IMG/VR virus record: IMGVR_UViG_3300008107_000447
Span: 1 to 21,955 of that record
Direction: 5' to 3' (one strand)
From: a virus
DNA length: 21,955 nt
In this document: positions 20,676-21,955 of the stretch, in pieces
Position numbering within the stretch: position 1 is the stretch's first letter
How the letters are laid out: each line of letters opens with the position of its first letter
The notes under the pieces: model-generated
Told to the model about the DNA's origin: nothing
What the model saw: only the letters and a program-made list of their open reading frames with translations
Database searches by the model: none
Translations under genes and position numbers: made by a program

Positions 20676-21806
20676 ATGACCCGACTCATTGATGCCCTTC
20701 GCGCTACTGGTAAGACCGAGTTTTCTCGTCCTGATGTTCTCACGGTCGCCCGTGAGGTGGGTGAAAGTCCCAATGTGTTTTTGAATGACCCAGCATACAA
20801 GGTTCGGCGCGGCGTCTATGCCATCACGCCTACAAGCACTTCAAATTATACGCCTATTCAGGCAGAGGCACCTATTGTGAGTAATGCATCTACAATGTAT
20901 CTATCGCAGCCGAAGCTCAAGATTGAGGTGGACAACCTTGTACCAAACAAGGATAGCACCTATGTACCTTTCGGGTTTCATAAGGATCTCATGACCATCC
21001 TCGCCTCCAAGCAATTCTATCCCGTGTTCATTACAGGATTGTCTGGTAATGGTAAGACCACCATGGTGGAGCAGGTGTGTGCCGCATTGAAGCGTGAGTG
21101 TATCCGTGTCAACGTCACCATTGAAACTGACGAGGATGACCTCATTGGAGGCAATACTCTTGTGGATGGCAACGTGGTGTATCGTGAAGGTCCCGTGACC
21201 ATTGGGATGAAGCGCGGCGCTGTGGTCATTCTGGACGAGAGCGACCGCGGCAGTAACAAGCTGATGTGCCTACAGGCAATCCTTGAAGGAAAGCCGTATT
21301 TCAATAAAAAGACGGGCGAGATTATTCACCCTGCCCCAGGTTTCAATATCGTGGCAACGGGTAACACCAAGGGTCAGGGTTCTGACGATGGTAAGTACAT
21401 GTCCGCACAGATTCTGGACGATGCACTCCTCGAGCGTTTCGCTGTGACCATCGAACAGGAGTATCCTAACTCCCGGGTGGAGAAGAAGATTATCATGAAG
21501 AAGATGGAGCGTGTGGAAAAGGTGGATGAGGATTTTGCCGACAAGCTGGTGGCATGGGCAGAAATCATTCGTAAGACGTTCATGGAGGGTGCTGTGGATG
21601 AACTCATCTCCACGCGGCGTCTGGAGCATATCGTGAACGCCTACGCTATGTTTGGTGACCGTCTCAAGGCAATCAATCTCTGTATTGCTCGATTCAATTC
21701 TGAGACCAAGGCGAGCTTTCTCGACCTCTATACAAAGGTGGATGCAGGTGTCACGATGACCCCAGCCGAACAGGCTGAGGGGTATCCCGATGACATTCCC
21801 TTCTAA
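20676..21806 (+). CDS. AAA+ ATPase, CobS/MoxR-like
   Basis: 376 residues from ATG 20676 (AGGAG at 20666-20670, five bases spacing; ATG 20640 lacks a ribosome site). The first 45 residues look like a small winged-helix domain (LIDALRATGKTEFSRPDVLT, then VRRGVYAI). The AAA+ core has Walker A GLSGNGKTT (K127-T128), a presensor region ETDEDDLIGG, Walker B VVILDESDRG (D187, E188), sensor 1 NIVATGNT and an arginine-finger LLERF. It belongs to the CobS/MoxR group that works with VWA proteins, and one lies just upstream. CobS itself is a cobaltochelatase subunit, but no other cobalamin gene is here. A remodelling ATPase for the upstream protein is more likely. Codon use matches that partner. Confidence 0.87.
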   Translation: MTRLIDALRATGKTEFSRPDVLTVAREVGESPNVFLNDPAYKVRRGVYAITPTSTSNYTPIQAEAPIVSNASTMYLSQPKLKIEVDNLVPNKDSTYVPFGFHKDLMTILASKQFYPVFITGLSGNGKTTMVEQVCAALKRECIRVNVTIETDEDDLIGGNTLVDGNVVYREGPVTIGMKRGAVVILDESDRGSNKLMCLQAILEGKPYFNKKTGEIIHPAPGFNIVATGNTKGQGSDDGKYMSAQILDDALLERFAVTIEQEYPNSRVEKKIIMKKMERVEKVDEDFADKLVAWAEIIRKTFMEGAVDELISTRRLEHIVNAYAMFGDRLKAINLCIARFNSETKASFLDLYTKVDAGVTMTPAEQAEGYPDDIPF

Positions 21807-21816
21807 TAGGTGATAT

Positions 21817-21955
21817 ATGGAAAACCCAATGGTGAATTATTCTAAAATCATCGCTGAAACAAATAGTAAAATGTATAATGTTCGGGATGAATATAAGAAT
21901 AATAGTGTTGAAGAAAACATTGCCATTTGCAATAAGGAACACTTGAAGTTCTCGG
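21817..21955 (+). CDS. Unrecognised gene, 3' end beyond window
   Basis: ATG 21817 with AGGTGA upstream opens a frame that stays open to the window end, giving 46 residues (MENPMVNYSKIIAE and onward to NKEHLKFS). Codon use returns to the AAT/GAA-rich style of the earlier genes. I do not identify it. The opening faintly resembles phage SpoU-type RNA methyltransferases, which I would not rely on without the rest of the sequence. Confidence 0.55.
   Translation, partial: MENPMVNYSKIIAETNSKMYNVRDEYKNNSVEENIAICNKEHLKFS

Noticed and set aside
18283-21806. Reading the VWA and AAA+ genes as cobalamin biosynthesis genes cobT and cobS
   Set aside because: The similarity is at the level of the MoxR-VWA family. 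The HExxH motif and absence of other cobalamin genes make the specific function unsupported.
1-21955. tRNA genes, CRISPR arrays, insertion sequences or an integrase
   Set aside because: The gaps between genes are short and show no cloverleaf, spaced repeats, transposase or attachment site. All long stretches are coding.

Overview
This 22 kb window is a stretch of a T4-like tailed phage (myovirus) genome. All genes lie on the + strand and are tightly packed, many with ATGA-type or short overlaps. The diagnosis rests on a run of T4 core genes: prohead protease (gp21), scaffold (gp22), major capsid protein (gp23), a tail-tube-fold protein, recombination mediator UvsY, helicase UvsW, late sigma factor gp55, and the Mre11/Rad50-type pair gp47/gp46. 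The host cannot be named from the sequence. The DNA is AT-rich, and the general look is closer to the wider marine/environmental T4-like phages than to coliphage T4 itself.

Layout. (1) 1-5434, virion module: three small virion or prohead-associated genes, then 21, 22, 23 and a tail-tube-like gene. T4-type late promoters (TATAAATA or CATAAATA) precede 22, 23 and the tube gene, and a strong hairpin terminator follows 23. (2) 5431-8457, recombination and late transcription: a sigma70-like promoter, then uvsY, uvsW, an LSm-like small protein and gp55. (3) 8461-13897, a 7-deazaguanine cassette inserted between gp55 and gp47: queE, folE, a DEDD exonuclease, a dpdA-like DNA transglycosylase, a small protein resembling a degenerate QueD, a GT-B glycosyltransferase and a divergent queD. 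(4) 13898-18170: gp47, gp46, peptide deformylase, a coiled-coil protein and a ClpP-type protease. (5) 18175-21806: a metalloprotease/VWA protein (CobT-like) and an AAA+ ATPase (CobS/MoxR-like). Their codon use is visibly different, and each is preceded by the same hairpin-plus-promoter module. (6) The start of an unrecognised gene runs off the end.

How it fits together. FolE, QueD and QueE together make 7-carboxy-7-deazaguanine (CDG) from GTP, and a DpdA-type enzyme exchanges a deazaguanine for guanine in DNA. No QueC, QueF or amidotransferase is visible here. The inserted base is therefore either CDG itself, or preQ0 made with a host or distant QueC. A glycosyltransferase between dpdA and queD, with a second QueD-like protein beside it, suggests a hypermodified, possibly sugar-bearing deazaguanine. 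That is the most novel hypothesis in the window.

Regulation. Six sites share TTGACA, a 16-17 bp spacer and TANNTT. Four are intergenic, and two lie inside genes just upstream of folE and gp46. Together with the late promoters they suggest separate early and late transcription programmes.
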